DNA from: Sulfobacillus acidophilus DSM 10332
GTDB lineage: Bacteria > Bacillota > Sulfobacillia > Sulfobacillales > Sulfobacillaceae
DNA: 64,000 nucleotides
Reading direction: 5' to 3'
Assembly: GCA_000237975.1 (NCBI GenBank)
Contig: CP003179.1
Span: 124,001 to 188,000, forward strand
Shown: positions 39,620 to 53,446 of the stretch, in pieces
Layout of the letters: every line of letters begins with the position of its first letter
Position numbering within the stretch: the stretch's first letter is position 1
Position numbers and translations under genes: made by a program
The notes under the pieces: generated by a model
The model's input: the letters and a program-made list of their open reading frames with translations, nothing else
Databases searched by the model: none
Told to the model about the DNA's origin: nothing

Positions 39620-41170
39620 ATGGCAATCCAACCGTACCGCAGTGAACCGCTAACCGATTTTCACCAGCCCGAAAATCAAGCCCGTATGCAAGAAGCGCTA
39701 GCATGGGTGCGTTCACAATTCGGGCAAGAGTATCCTCTGGTCATCGGCGGGGTGCGGCATACGACTCCGGACGTGATTGTGTCGACGAATCCGGCCAATC
39801 CGGATGAAATCGTGGGGCGGGTCAGCAAAGCCACGCGAGAACATATTGACCAGGCGCTGGAGGCGGCTTGGAACGCTTTTGCGGAATGGAAACGCTTAAC
39901 CGGGGAAGAACGGGCACGATATCTCTTTAAGGCCGCGGCCATCATGCGTCGGCGCAAATGGGAATTGGCCGCCTGGGAAGTGTTTGAAGCCGGAAAGCCG
40001 TGGGCGGAAGCCGACGCGGACGTAGCGGAAGCGATCGACTTCTTGGAATACTACGGGCGCCAGATGATTCGGTTATCCGGGCCGATTCCCTTAACTCCCC
40101 TTTCGGGTGAAGAAGACGAGGCGTTTTATGTCCCGTTGGGGGTGGGCGCCATTATCCCGCCGTGGAACTTTCCTCTTGCGATCTTGACCGGGATGAGCGC
40201 GGCCGCCATTGTTGCGGGCAATCCGATTTTACTGAAGCCGGCCAGTCCGACGCCGATTATGGGGGCGAAGTTCACCGAAATTATGGAGGAAGCGGGATTG
40301 CCGCCGGGGGTGCTGAACTTTGTGCCGGGCGATGGAGGGGTCATCGGCGATCATTTGGTCACCCATCCGCTGACACGATTTGTCAGCTTTACCGGATCCC
40401 GGGAGGTGGGACTGCGGATCAACCGACTGGCCGCCGAAGTCGGCCCGGGCCAACGGTGGATTAAACGGGTCGTAGCCGAGATGGGCGGCAAGGATGCCAT
40501 TATCGTTGACGAGACAGCGGATTTGGAAGCGGCGGCCGAGGGCATCGTCGTCTCGGCATTTGGGTTTCAGGGCCAAAAATGTTCGGCGTGTTCACGGGCT
40601 ATCGTGGTGGAATCGGTCTATGACGAGCTATTGGAAAAGGTTGTGGAAAAGACCCGGGCGTTAACCATCGGGCAGCCGGAAGCACCCGAAAACTGGCTCG
40701 GTCCGGTCATTGACGCGAAGGCCGAGAAGAAGATTCTGAGTTATATCGACTGGGGAAAAGAGCACGCCCGGTTAGTTTACGGCGGCGAAAAACTGAGTCG
40801 ACCCGGCCATTTTATTCAACCGACGATTTTTTCCGATGTCGCTCCGGGCTCTAAAATCGAACAGGAGGAAATTTTTGGGCCTGTCTTGTCGTTTATCCGG
40901 GCGAAAGATTTTGACCAGGCGTTGGCTATCGCCAATGATACGGAATACGGATTAACCGGGTCGGTCTACAGCCGCCGTCGTGACCGGATTGAGCGGGCCC
41001 GAGCCGAGTTTGAAGTCGGAAACCTCTATATTAATCGAAAGTGTACGGGAGCCGTAGTGGGCGCGCATCCTTTCGGAGGATTTAACATGTCGGGGACCGA
41101 TTCCAAGACCGGCAGTCCGGATTATTTACTGTTGTTTTTGCAAATGAAGGCGGTCGGCGAACGGTTATAA
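39620..41170 (+). CDS. rocA: 1-pyrroline-5-carboxylate dehydrogenase
   Basis: 516 residues. It oxidises glutamate semialdehyde to glutamate in proline and arginine breakdown. The aldehyde dehydrogenase catalytic Cys is in [12 protein letters not shown] near residue 320, Glu in [13 protein letters not shown] near 285, and the cofactor region in [14 protein letters not shown] near 255. The N-terminal extension [20 protein letters not shown] and the C-terminal [20 protein letters not shown] are typical of the RocA/PruA branch. No proline dehydrogenase is adjacent. GGAGG lies ten bases before ATG 39620. It ends at a strong terminator. Confidence 0.92.
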   Translation: MAIQPYRSEPLTDFHQPENQARMQEALAWVRSQFGQEYPLVIGGVRHTTPDVIVSTNPANPDEIVGRVSKATREHIDQALEAAWNAFAEWKRLTGEERARYLFKAAAIMRRRKWELAAWEVFEAGKPWAEADADVAEAIDFLEYYGRQMIRLSGPIPLTPLSGEEDEAFYVPLGVGAIIPPWNFPLAILTGMSAAAIVAGNPILLKPASPTPIMGAKFTEIMEEAGLPPGVLNFVPGDGGVIGDHLVTHPLTRFVSFTGSREVGLRINRLAAEVGPGQRWIKRVVAEMGGKDAIIVDETADLEAAAEGIVVSAFGFQGQKCSACSRAIVVESVYDELLEKVVEKTRALTIGQPEAPENWLGPVIDAKAEKKILSYIDWGKEHARLVYGGEKLSRPGHFIQPTIFSDVAPGSKIEQEEIFGPVLSFIRAKDFDQALAIANDTEYGLTGSVYSRRRDRIERARAEFEVGNLYINRKCTGAVVGAHPFGGFNMSGTDSKTGSPDYLLLFLQMKAVGERL

Positions 41171-41172
41171 GC

Positions 41173-41203
41173 AAACCCGCGGGTTAAATGCCCGCGGGTT
41201 TTT
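41173..41203 (+). terminator. Terminator of the thioesterase-rocA unit
   Basis: AAACCCGCGGG and CCCGCGGGTTT form an 11-bp stem with a 7-base loop, followed by TTT. Confidence 0.88.
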
Positions 41204-41234
41204 GCTATCGGGATAAATTTCTAGATCAAAACCC

Positions 41235-41263
41235 TAGACAAATGATGTTGGGCGCGATATAAT
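41235..41263 (+). promoter_or_regulatory. rRNA operon promoter
   Basis: TAGACA (41235-41240) and a perfect TATAAT (41258-41263) are 17 bases apart, about 97 bases before the mature 16S. The leader between holds a short TTGAAAACT anti-termination-like segment but no gene. Confidence 0.75.
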
Positions 41264-41360
41264 CCTTTTTGCTGTCGCGAGACAGTCCCGGTCCTTGAAA
41301 ACTATATCATCATGCCACACGCAAGAATGTGTTTGAAGTATGACGGTGTTTTACCGAGCT

Positions 41361-42903
<1,543 letters not shown>

Positions 42904-42969
42904 GGGAGCCGTGGCGGCATGATGATATGGTTTGGAAGGACCGGGTCCTTCCGGACGTTGACAACTTCA

Positions 42970-45890
<2,921 letters not shown>

Positions 45891-45922
45891 GGAAGTTGTG
45901 AACGCCCGGAAGGGCGGTAGGT

Positions 45923-46044
45923 TTGGTCGGTGCGTTGCGCCGGGTGAGTTGACCCGTTCCCATGCCGAACACGGTCGTCCCCCGCCCGTACGCTGAGACT
46001 ACTGGTCCCGTCGGGGACTGGGATCATCAGGCCGTGCCGACCAA
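45923..46044 (+). rRNA. rrf: 5S ribosomal RNA
   Basis: TTGGTCGGTGC at the 5' end pairs with GTGCCGACCAA at the 3' end. GACCCGTTCCCATGCCGAAC is the universally conserved internal block. It follows 23S by about 32 bases. Confidence 0.95.
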
Positions 46045-46056
46045 TGATATTAGGTT

Positions 46057-46086
46057 CCCTCTGCCCCGGGCAGGGGGCTTTTTTCT
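46057..46086 (+). terminator. rRNA operon terminator
   Basis: CCCTCTGCCC pairs with GGGCAGGGGG (one G-U), followed by CTTTTTTC. Confidence 0.88.
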
Positions 46087-46102
46087 ATCGGGAGGGTAAA
46101 AC

Positions 46103-47395
46103 ATGTCTCCGCGACGTTGGACTCATCGTAATCATCGAGCGGCTATCGAAGACCGTCAGGCCGCCTTACGGGCCTTGCCCCAATGGCGGCCGGAAGACGA
46201 CCGCGTTTTCGACTGGTCGGTTGATCCGGAACAATTAGGGACCCATTTGGAGTCGTTGACGGCTCAAATGGTACTCCCGGTGGCCGTGGTCGGACCGGCC
46301 ACCATCACCTACGGCCAATATCATTGGCATCGGGGAGCGTTTGAGGAGGTCCGTCGGCAGACCGAATCGATTTTTGTACCATTGGCGCATACGGAAGGCG
46401 GCTTATCCGTCTCCATGCAACGAGGGTTCAATATTTTAAATGAAGCGGGCGGCGTCCAAACCTATGTATTAAACGATATGATGACCAGGGACTCGGCTTT
46501 TGTCTTTTATACCGCTCAAGAAGCGTATGCCTTTCAACAGTGGATTTTAGAACGGCGTGAGGCGCTCCGCCAGTGGCTCAACGATCCGGATCTACCGGAA
46601 AAGAAGGTCCCGCCCGGGCAAAAAGTGGCGCCGGTATCCCGGCATGCGGAACTCCTCGCTATCGATACGGTTTTAGTCGGACCGGTCTGTCACTTGCTCT
46701 ATCGGTTTTATACTCATGAAGCCTGCGGGCCGAATATGATGACCCGTAACGCGTACGCCTTGAATCGGGAGATTGTCCGTCAAACCGAACCGTATGGGTG
46801 GAAACCCCTGAACATTTTTCTCGAGGCCAATATGGGGGGCGATAAAAAGCCGAGCCATGAGCACTATAACGGGGGCCATGGGAAAACCGTCTTGGCGACC
46901 GCGACGTTAACCCATCAGCAGTTGAAGCACTTTTTAAATATTACCGTAGAGGATGTACGCCGTTTGGAATGGACCGGGCTACACGGGTCGAACGCGAGCG
47001 GTATGCAATCTTTCGCGTTTACGCCGGCATCGGCCGTCGCGGCGATTTTTGCCACCACCGGTCAGGACTTAGGTATGGTGGGGACAAGCAGTATGGCTCA
47101 TGCGACGATTCAGGAAGTGCCGGAGGGGGCAGCCTTTAGTTTGCAACTGGGGGGCGTCGAAGTCGGAACGGTAGGGGGCGGAACCACCTTACCCCATGCG
47201 GAAACCTTTTTGCGGTTAATGGGCTGCCAAGGTCCCGGCTCCGCCCAAAAACTGGCGCAGATCATTGCCGCGGCGGCATTGGCGCTCGAGATTTCGGCTT
47301 CGGCGTCCATGGCCAGCCGGGGAAGCGAAAACTTCTTTCGGGCTCATCTCGAACGGGGCGGCCACCGCAGTGAAAAAGGACAGCAGCCCAGTTAG
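46103..47395 (+). CDS. mvaA: Hydroxymethylglutaryl-CoA reductase
   Basis: 430 residues. It reduces HMG-CoA to mevalonate, the committed step of the mevalonate route to isoprenoids. The catalytic set is visible: Glu98 in HTEGGLSVSMQRG, Lys248 in NMGGDKKPS, Asp322 in TTGQDLGMVG, and His415 in FFRAHLERGGH; GTVGGGTTLPH near 355 is the conserved late motif. GGGAGGG is six bases before ATG 46103. It follows the rRNA terminator directly and overlaps the convergent diiron gene by four bases. No other mevalonate gene is in the window. Most Firmicutes use the DXP route, so presence here is notable. Confidence 0.92.
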   Translation: MSPRRWTHRNHRAAIEDRQAALRALPQWRPEDDRVFDWSVDPEQLGTHLESLTAQMVLPVAVVGPATITYGQYHWHRGAFEEVRRQTESIFVPLAHTEGGLSVSMQRGFNILNEAGGVQTYVLNDMMTRDSAFVFYTAQEAYAFQQWILERREALRQWLNDPDLPEKKVPPGQKVAPVSRHAELLAIDTVLVGPVCHLLYRFYTHEACGPNMMTRNAYALNREIVRQTEPYGWKPLNIFLEANMGGDKKPSHEHYNGGHGKTVLATATLTHQQLKHFLNITVEDVRRLEWTGLHGSNASGMQSFAFTPASAVAAIFATTGQDLGMVGTSSMAHATIQEVPEGAAFSLQLGGVEVGTVGGGTTLPHAETFLRLMGCQGPGSAQKLAQIIAAAALALEISASASMASRGSENFFRAHLERGGHRSEKGQQPS

Positions 47396-48318
47396 CGACA
47401 CTGGGCTGCCGTAATCAGTCGGGATTGGCATAAAAGGGTCACGAAACAGCCGTCACAGCGCGAGCTTTGAACCAACGCGGAAAACTTACTGGTGATATCT
47501 TCAGCCCGGCTTTTGATGCCGTCGCCAATCCCTTGAAAAATCCGCCGGAGACCGTCGCCGTCGCCCGGCGGGTTCTGATCCAAGCCAATCCGTCGGGCTT
47601 TTTTCTCGATTTCGGCACGGAGGTTATCCAAAAATGCCCGGCCGTCAATATTGAGCCGTGCGGCGTCGTCGACCAGGTGCCGATACATATCGTCCATGAT
47701 GTCTAAGAGTTCATCACGCATCAGTGCCAACGCGTGCACCCGTTCCGGCGGCAGATGCGGCAAGGCGCGCTTCAGATAGGTTTCGGCAAACGCTTGATGG
47801 CGGGACTCGTCTTGCAAAATTTTACCCGACAAGCGGCCGAATAAGGCCTCGGGTTGCGCTTTAAAGAAGATTTGATAAAAGTTTTTGGCGAAAATGTCGC
47901 TAATTAAGATCCCCCACACCCAGTCGATGCGGTCACCTTTACGCAAACGGTTATGATAGCGTAACATCGCCGGCATTTGGCGGACATTTAAGGGATCCGC
48001 TTCCAAACGGCGATAGAGGCGGGTCAAGACCTCAAAGTGACGGGCTTCGTCCATTAAAAAGCTGCTCAAATAAATTTGGGAGGTCGTTTCGCCTGCCAAT
48101 GCCATCTGGGGAAGAACGACGCTAGCCCCAATCATGGCCGACTGTTCGCCCAGATAAACCGGTGTCAGCATATGCGCCAGGGCTTGGGCTTCATCGGGGT
48201 TTAACCATAATGGTTGTTCCCATTCGACATCGGAAACCGTCCACTGGGCTTTAACCCCTTTATGGAAAAGTCGGATGAAAAGATCCTGATCATCAAATTG
48301 GGGATAGATTTTTATCAC
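47392..48318 (-). CDS. Ferritin-like diiron protein (R2-like) with Cys-rich tail
   Basis: 308 residues from GTG 48318, seven bases after GGAGG. The four-helix diiron pattern is present: Glu58 in LGEQSAM, Glu91 and His94 in MDEARHFEVL, and Glu171 and His174 in QDESRHQAFAE. The third helix has Asp141 (ISDIFAKNF) where a Glu is usual, so the metal site is slightly different. It resembles ribonucleotide reductase R2-like oxidases. The C-terminus ends SSRCDGCFVTLLCQ plus a last CR, four cysteines that could bind metal or form disulfides. The substrate is unknown; a hydroxylase or desaturase acting on lipids is possible given neighbouring isoprenoid and acyl-CoA genes. Confidence 0.72.
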   Translation of the reverse strand: MIKIYPQFDDQDLFIRLFHKGVKAQWTVSDVEWEQPLWLNPDEAQALAHMLTPVYLGEQSAMIGASVVLPQMALAGETTSQIYLSSFLMDEARHFEVLTRLYRRLEADPLNVRQMPAMLRYHNRLRKGDRIDWVWGILISDIFAKNFYQIFFKAQPEALFGRLSGKILQDESRHQAFAETYLKRALPHLPPERVHALALMRDELLDIMDDMYRHLVDDAARLNIDGRAFLDNLRAEIEKKARRIGLDQNPPGDGDGLRRIFQGIGDGIKSRAEDITSKFSALVQSSRCDGCFVTLLCQSRLITAAQCR

Positions 48319-48416
48319 GCGTATTCCTCCACCTCGTCGGTAAAAGCCGGCCACGAAAACATACGGTACCAAGATGCCTAGTATATCATATTATACGAGA
48401 TCCGGCGTCGAGCCGC

Positions 48417-49988
48417 TTAGCTGGGGGGCGCTGCCCACTCGCGTTCACGGAGCTCGACGCGCCGGATTTTACCGGAGACGGTTTTCGGCAATTCGTGAAC
48501 GAATTCAATCCGCCGCGGATATTTATAGGGTGCGGTGGTTTTTTTCACGTGCTCTTGTAGTTCGGCGACTAACGCGTCCGACGGCGTGACGTCCGGCCGT
48601 AGAACTACAAACGCTTTGACCACGGCACCCCGTACGGGATCCGGACTGGCCACGGCGGCCGCCTCAACCACGGCGGGATGTTCAATTAAGGCCGATTCCA
48701 CTTCGAAGGGACCAATCCGATACCCGGCGCTAATAATCACGTCGTCGGCGCGCCCAACAAACCAAAAGTACCCCTCGTCATCTTGGATCGCCCGATCTCC
48801 GGTAAGATACCACGGTCCCCGCCGGCGTTTGGCGACTTCGTCGGGATCTCCCAGGTATGTTTCAAACAGGCCCGGCGGACGTTCGGGCGATACGAGCAGA
48901 GCGATATCTCCTTCACGGCCGACGACCGGTTGTCCGTCGTCATCTAAAACAGCCATCGTGAAGGGCGGAGCCGGACGCCCCATAGAACCCGGTTTGACCG
49001 GTGCTCCCGGTGGGTTGCCGATGAGGAGGACGGTCTCGGTTTGGCCGTAGCCGTCTCGCACGGTCAGGCCGGTCATCCGCTCCATCGCGGCGATGATCTC
49101 GGGATTTAAGGGCTCGCCGGCCGCGGCGAGGGATCGGAGGGCAGGAAATTGACCGGGCTTGAGATCCAGTTGGACGAGCATGCGATAGGCCGTGGGCGGG
49201 GCACAGAGACTGGTGACCGGCTCGCGGGAAAGAATCGACACCAGATCTTCCGGCCGAAACCGGCCCACCAACGGATCCACCAGAACCGTGGCGCCAACCA
49301 TCCAGGGACCAAACAGGGAAGACCAGGCGGCTTTCGCCCATCCGGTATCGGACAGATTCCAATGGAGGTCGTCCGCGGTCAATCCTAGCCAATAGCTGGC
49401 GGTGATGTGGTGGGCCCGAGGGTAATCATGGGTATGCAAAACCATTTTGGGGTGGCCGGTGGTGCCGCTGGTGAAATACAGCAAAGCCGGATCGTCGACG
49501 CGGGTGGGATGACTCCACAAATGGGTGGGCGTGGTCAAATGCCAGGGATCGTACAGGTCAAAATCCGGCACCGATCCGACCGCTATGCGGACGTTTAAGA
49601 GGCTTTTGACGTCAGGGGAGAGGCGGGTGGCAATTTCCGGCAGCAAAATGGCGGCCTGGGATTCGGCCCGGCTCAAGCGAAAGTGGATATCGCGGTCGGT
49701 GAGTTGGGTGGTGGCGGGCATGGGTACGGCGCCCATTTGTAACAGGGCGACCATGACGGGCCAAAAGGCCGGATTTTTGCCGAGCATGACGAGGACCCGG
49801 TCGCCGGGTCGAATGCCGTGGTCACGGAAATAATGCACCGTTTGATTGATGACGGAGCCGAGTACACCGAAACTAATCTGCCGACGGCGACCGTCCGGCT
49901 CGACGATATAAAGGGCGGGTCGGTCTTTTCGTTGGCGGGCCCATTCGTGTATGACATCGGTACTAAAATTCCAATATTCGGCTGACAC
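48417..49988 (-). CDS. Acyl-CoA synthetase (AMP-forming, medium-chain/acetyl type)
   Basis: 523 residues. The P-loop YFTSGTTGHPKMVLHTHDY near residue 171, DGYGQTETVLLIG near 310 and YLTGDRAIQDDEGYFWFVGR near 395 are the ANL-family motifs, and the C-terminal lysine lies in ELPKTVSGKIRRVELR. It activates carboxylic acids to acyl-CoA. HWNLSDTGWAKAAWSSLFGP resembles the acetate/medium-chain branch. GTG 49988 follows AGGAGG by eight bases. It could feed the beta-oxidation enzymes at 30-32 kb. Confidence 0.9.
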   Translation of the reverse strand: MSAEYWNFSTDVIHEWARQRKDRPALYIVEPDGRRRQISFGVLGSVINQTVHYFRDHGIRPGDRVLVMLGKNPAFWPVMVALLQMGAVPMPATTQLTDRDIHFRLSRAESQAAILLPEIATRLSPDVKSLLNVRIAVGSVPDFDLYDPWHLTTPTHLWSHPTRVDDPALLYFTSGTTGHPKMVLHTHDYPRAHHITASYWLGLTADDLHWNLSDTGWAKAAWSSLFGPWMVGATVLVDPLVGRFRPEDLVSILSREPVTSLCAPPTAYRMLVQLDLKPGQFPALRSLAAAGEPLNPEIIAAMERMTGLTVRDGYGQTETVLLIGNPPGAPVKPGSMGRPAPPFTMAVLDDDGQPVVGREGDIALLVSPERPPGLFETYLGDPDEVAKRRRGPWYLTGDRAIQDDEGYFWFVGRADDVIISAGYRIGPFEVESALIEHPAVVEAAAVASPDPVRGAVVKAFVVLRPDVTPSDALVAELQEHVKKTTAPYKYPRRIEFVHELPKTVSGKIRRVELREREWAAPPS

Positions 49989-50026
49989 GGTTTTTGCCTC
50001 CTATGGGGTCAGTGTGGCCATGAATA

Positions 50027-50053
50027 GGGGACGGACACCGCACGACCGTCCCC
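50027..50053 (-). terminator. Hairpin after the secreted DUF5666-like gene
   Basis: GGGGACGGAC pairs with GACCGTCCCC with one mismatch. The T-tract on the minus strand is poor (CTATTC), so strength is uncertain. Confidence 0.45.
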
Positions 50054-50117
50054 TTCGTTCGGCCGGGTTGCCTCAAGACTGACCTCATTGTAGCGCCACC
50101 CAAAACGACCAACAAGT

Positions 50118-50753
50118 CTAACTTTTTTGTGAACGCACCAACACCGTGACGGCCGTCAATCCGGAGTTGGGGGTATTGTTGGGGACGACCCATACGCGAA
50201 CCGCCGAGCCGGTGCTTAATTGGGTAAAATCGCCGTTGGGAAAGAAAAAGGCGGTATGTGAGGTTAAGACGATATCGGCGGGGGCGCTTTGACCAGGGAC
50301 CGTCAGCGTCAGAGACGAAGGGCCGACCGATTGAATGGTACCGGTTAGGGGCGGAAAACTTACTTGGACCACGTCGGCTTCCAGAGCATTGGTCAGTGTG
50401 GCGTGACCCCGAATGGTGACGCGATAGCCTTGTTTCAGGTACGCCAAACCTTGAGCACCGGTGACGGTCGGTTTACCCGGCGTCATATAACGGGTGGCAT
50501 TACTCAGCTCAATTTGCCGGGTTAAGGTGGTAAGGTCGCCGTGCGGATCTTCAAGGGTAACGGTTAACCGATCGGATGCCAGTTGGGTAATCTCTCCGCG
50601 TAGGGCGACCGCCATCTGGGGATGCCCCATCACCGTTTGGGCCAATTGTTGGGGGCTTTTTTGATAGGTGAAATGAATCACCACTAATGCGGCCATAATC
50701 GCGACCAACCAGGCCGCCGTGCGCCGTGAAAAATGAGATGCGCCCGATTTCAT
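50118..50753 (-). CDS. Membrane-anchored protein with two DUF5666-like barrels
   Basis: 211 residues from ATG 50753, six bases after GGAGGG. One N-terminal membrane helix (WLVAIMAALVVIHFTY) anchors an extracytoplasmic part containing two similar beta modules: LRGEITQLASDRLTVTL near residue 52 and LTGTIQSVGPSSLTLTV near 138. The repeated GxIxxxxxxxLTVT pattern is like DUF5666. Function is unknown; these domains are common in envelope proteins. Confidence 0.68.
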   Translation of the reverse strand: MKSGASHFSRRTAAWLVAIMAALVVIHFTYQKSPQQLAQTVMGHPQMAVALRGEITQLASDRLTVTLEDPHGDLTTLTRQIELSNATRYMTPGKPTVTGAQGLAYLKQGYRVTIRGHATLTNALEADVVQVSFPPLTGTIQSVGPSSLTLTVPGQSAPADIVLTSHTAFFFPNGDFTQLSTGSAVRVWVVPNNTPNSGLTAVTVLVRSQKS

Positions 50754-50850
50754 GTCCATCCCTCCCGGTAGGACATATTCCGATCATGCGCAAAATAGTC
50801 CACGGCTAAAACCGGGGAAAGAGGATAAGCTAGCCGAGGAGGTGGTTCCC

Positions 50851-51072
50851 ATGCCGCAAGACAGGTTAATTCCTAATGTGGCGCCGGCGGATCGGGCTCT
50901 ACGCAGTGCGGTGGCGATTTTTCTCTTGTTTTGGGCTTGGCGCGGTGCGCTTGTACGTTGGCAAGTGGTCGGGCTCGGCGTGTTGGACGGTCTTTTATGG
51001 TCGACGGTTTTGACCGGATATTGTCTTATCTATCGCTGGCTTGGCATTCGGACCAATCACCCCATACGGTAA
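50851..51072 (+). CDS. DUF2892-like small membrane protein
   Basis: 73 residues from ATG 50851, which follows GAGGAGG. The N-terminus RLIPNVAPADRALRSAVAIF, then two hydrophobic helices, matches the YgaP-type DUF2892 layout (N-terminal NxxxxDRxxR followed by two membrane segments). No catalytic domain is attached. Function is unknown. Confidence 0.72.
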   Translation: MPQDRLIPNVAPADRALRSAVAIFLLFWAWRGALVRWQVVGLGVLDGLLWSTVLTGYCLIYRWLGIRTNHPIR

Positions 51073-51138
51073 TCGGTGCTATTAGCCATGCCCCGAACGC
51101 GGTACAATAAACCCGATCCTTAGCGACGGGGGTTTGGC

Positions 51139-52506
51139 ATGCCTTCCGACTTTCCCATCATTCGGGCGCTGGAACGTTATCGTCACGCAAACCGTCAACG
51201 GTGGCACACCCCGGGACACAAGGGGACGGCACCGAGTCACGGGCATTTTCTCGACTGGGTTTATGATATTACCGAGGTGGGGGAATTTTCAAATCCTCTC
51301 GAAGGGCCCGTATCAGCCTCCCGACAGTTGATGGCGGAGACCTATGGGGCACTTAAGACCTGGTATTCCGTTCAAGGGGCCACTCTTCCGGTGATGGCGG
51401 CGATTTTGGCCGCCAATCCGTGGCGACATCGGATCTGGGTCGATCGCAACGCCCATCAGGCAGTCTTACACGCGTTGATTTTAGGCGATTACACCCCCCA
51501 ATGGATTGACCCGCCGTTATTGCAAGCGGGGATTTTACTGCCGATTGACGACCGACCGATGCCGACCGACCGACCGGGCGGCTTGGTATTAACCCGTCCA
51601 ACCTATGACGGGTTGGCCGGTCCGATCGACCAATGGATCGCGAGTGCGCACCGGGCCGGACAAACCGTGGTCATTGACGAAGCCCATGGCAGTCATTGGA
51701 CGGGAGACGTTTTTCCGCGGCCTGCCGGCCGTTTAGGGGCCGATTTGGTGGCCCAGGGGTCGCATAAATCCGAAGCGACGCTCACCCAAACCGGACTTTT
51801 GCATCGGTATTCGAACCGTATCGACGACGACGCGGTCGATCGCGCCTGGGCTCTCTTGGCCACCACCAGCCCATCGTATTTATTGCTGGCCGCCTTGGAT
51901 CGGCTGCAGGGCGAGCGGCATCAACCGGCGTATTTCGAGAGGTGGCAGTCTTTTGGCCGCACCATGTTTTCGGTCTGGGAGGGCTTAGCCGAGAAGGGGT
52001 TTCTGGTGCTGCAAAAATGGGCGCACGAGCACGGCTATCAAGTGGATCCGGCGCGGTTGACGCTAATCGGTCCCGGACCGATTTGGGCCCGCCATTTGGA
52101 GCGGGTGGGGGTGGTGGAAAAAGTCACCCCCGGGTCCGTCACATTTTTCCTCACACCGGCCACACCGCTGGAGCCGCTGGTCGAGGCCATCCGTCAGTTA
52201 CCGCCGACGGATCATCCTGAGCGTGGGCTGACCTCGATTTCTTATCCGCGGTTGGATGGGGCGCTGTCACCTCGGGAGGCTTGGAGTGCCCGTCACCGCT
52301 GGGTTCCGGCCGACGAGGCCATCGGACGCATCTTAGCCGGTCCGCTGATCCCCTATCCACCGGGGATTCCGCTCGGCTGGCCGGGGGAGGTCGTGTCGCC
52401 GGAGGTCTTGGAGTGGCTGGCCGATTGGCGGCAGGCGACCGGCGCCGCGATTCAGGGGCTAAAAGAACAAGGGGGCAGACCATGGATTCGCGTGGTGGAG
52501 GCATAG
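51139..52506 (+). CDS. yaaO: Orn/Lys/Arg decarboxylase-family PLP enzyme (YaaO type)
   Basis: 455 residues, the short form without a wing domain. TPGHKGTAPSHGHFL near residue 24 and VVIDEAHGSHW near 175 are family marks, and the PLP lysine is in AQGSHKSEATLTQTG near 213. It would decarboxylate a basic amino acid, but the exact substrate (Arg, Lys or Orn) cannot be read. As in Bacillus it stands directly before tmk. The stop is TAG, and tmk begins 25 bases inside its 3' end. Confidence 0.86.
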   Translation: MPSDFPIIRALERYRHANRQRWHTPGHKGTAPSHGHFLDWVYDITEVGEFSNPLEGPVSASRQLMAETYGALKTWYSVQGATLPVMAAILAANPWRHRIWVDRNAHQAVLHALILGDYTPQWIDPPLLQAGILLPIDDRPMPTDRPGGLVLTRPTYDGLAGPIDQWIASAHRAGQTVVIDEAHGSHWTGDVFPRPAGRLGADLVAQGSHKSEATLTQTGLLHRYSNRIDDDAVDRAWALLATTSPSYLLLAALDRLQGERHQPAYFERWQSFGRTMFSVWEGLAEKGFLVLQKWAHEHGYQVDPARLTLIGPGPIWARHLERVGVVEKVTPGSVTFFLTPATPLEPLVEAIRQLPPTDHPERGLTSISYPRLDGALSPREAWSARHRWVPADEAIGRILAGPLIPYPPGIPLGWPGEVVSPEVLEWLADWRQATGAAIQGLKEQGGRPWIRVVEA

Positions 52507-53123
52507 GCCATTGGATTTCTTTTGAGGGCATTGACGGCGTCGGCAAGACGACGCAAGCTTCGCGTTTGGCCGAATGGTTAGTCCAACACGGTCGGGATGC
52601 CCTCCTGGTGCGAGAACCGGGCGGCACGGCGCTTGGCGAGGCTTTACGGCATATGATATTACATGATGTAGAGATTCATGATGCGTGGGCGGAATTTTTA
52701 CTGTTTGCCGCCGCTCGCGCCGAATTGGTCACGACCGTCATTCGCCCGGCCTTGGCTGCGGGGCGCTGGGTGATTTCGGATCGGTTTACGGATTCCAGCA
52801 TTGCATATCAAGTGTTTGGTCGCGGGTTACCCTGGGGCCCGGTGGATCAGGTGAACCGGTGGATTTCTCGGGGGGAACGCCCGGATATGACCGTTTGGTT
52901 AGACGGCCAGCCGTTAACGGCACGCGGTGACGATCGCCTTGAACAGCGGGAGGCGGCCTATTTTGACCGGGTACAAGAAGGCTATGCCTGGCTTTGGGCC
53001 CGGGAGCCAAATCGCATTTACCGGGTCCCGGCCAATCAACCGGCCGAGGCGGTCTCGGACGCCATAAAAGAGGCGCTTATCCGGCGGTGGCCGGATTTGG
53101 AGCGGAAAGGGGAATCGCCATGA
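52482..53123 (+). CDS. tmk: Thymidylate kinase
   Basis: 213 residues. It phosphorylates dTMP to dTDP. FEGIDGVGKTTQASRL near residue 14 is the P-loop, VREPGGTALGE near 44 the DR/E-type binding loop, and VISDRFTDSSIAYQVFGRG near 96 the DRx motif. ATG 52482, after AAGGGGGC, lies inside yaaO; no in-frame start exists nearer the TAG. The order yaaO-tmk-darA-holB is conserved with Bacillus. Confidence 0.94.
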   Translation: MDSRGGGIGHWISFEGIDGVGKTTQASRLAEWLVQHGRDALLVREPGGTALGEALRHMILHDVEIHDAWAEFLLFAAARAELVTTVIRPALAAGRWVISDRFTDSSIAYQVFGRGLPWGPVDQVNRWISRGERPDMTVWLDGQPLTARGDDRLEQREAAYFDRVQEGYAWLWAREPNRIYRVPANQPAEAVSDAIKEALIRRWPDLERKGESP

Positions 53124-53446
53124 AACTGGTGGTCGCCATCCTACAAGATAAAGATGCCCAGCATGCGATTAGCGAATTAAATCGGCGCGGATTTCGGGCC
53201 ACCAAATTGGCGAGTACCGGCGGGTTTTTACGCGAGGGCAATACCACGATCTTGATTGGGGTCGACGAAAAAGAGGTGGAGCACGTTTTGTCGGTATTAC
53301 GGAGGACCAGTTCGTTACGCAAAGAGACATTGACTCCGCAAACACCCGCCCATAGCGGCGAGCCGTACGTACCGTTTCCGGTCGAGGTCACCGTCGGCGG
53401 GGCGACAGTCTTTGTGCTGGATGTTGATCGTTATGAGAAATTCTAG
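53120..53446 (+). CDS. darA: c-di-AMP receptor DarA (PII-like)
   Basis: 108 residues. LASTGGFLREGNTTILIGVD at about 33-52 and YVPFPVEVTVGGATVFVLDV at about 84-103 match the YaaQ/DarA family closely. The protein is a PII-like trimer that binds cyclic di-AMP; its targets are not established. The ATG overlaps the tmk stop. A c-di-AMP riboswitch occurs in the same window, so the second messenger is clearly in use. Confidence 0.93.
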   Translation: MKLVVAILQDKDAQHAISELNRRGFRATKLASTGGFLREGNTTILIGVDEKEVEHVLSVLRRTSSLRKETLTPQTPAHSGEPYVPFPVEVTVGGATVFVLDVDRYEKF

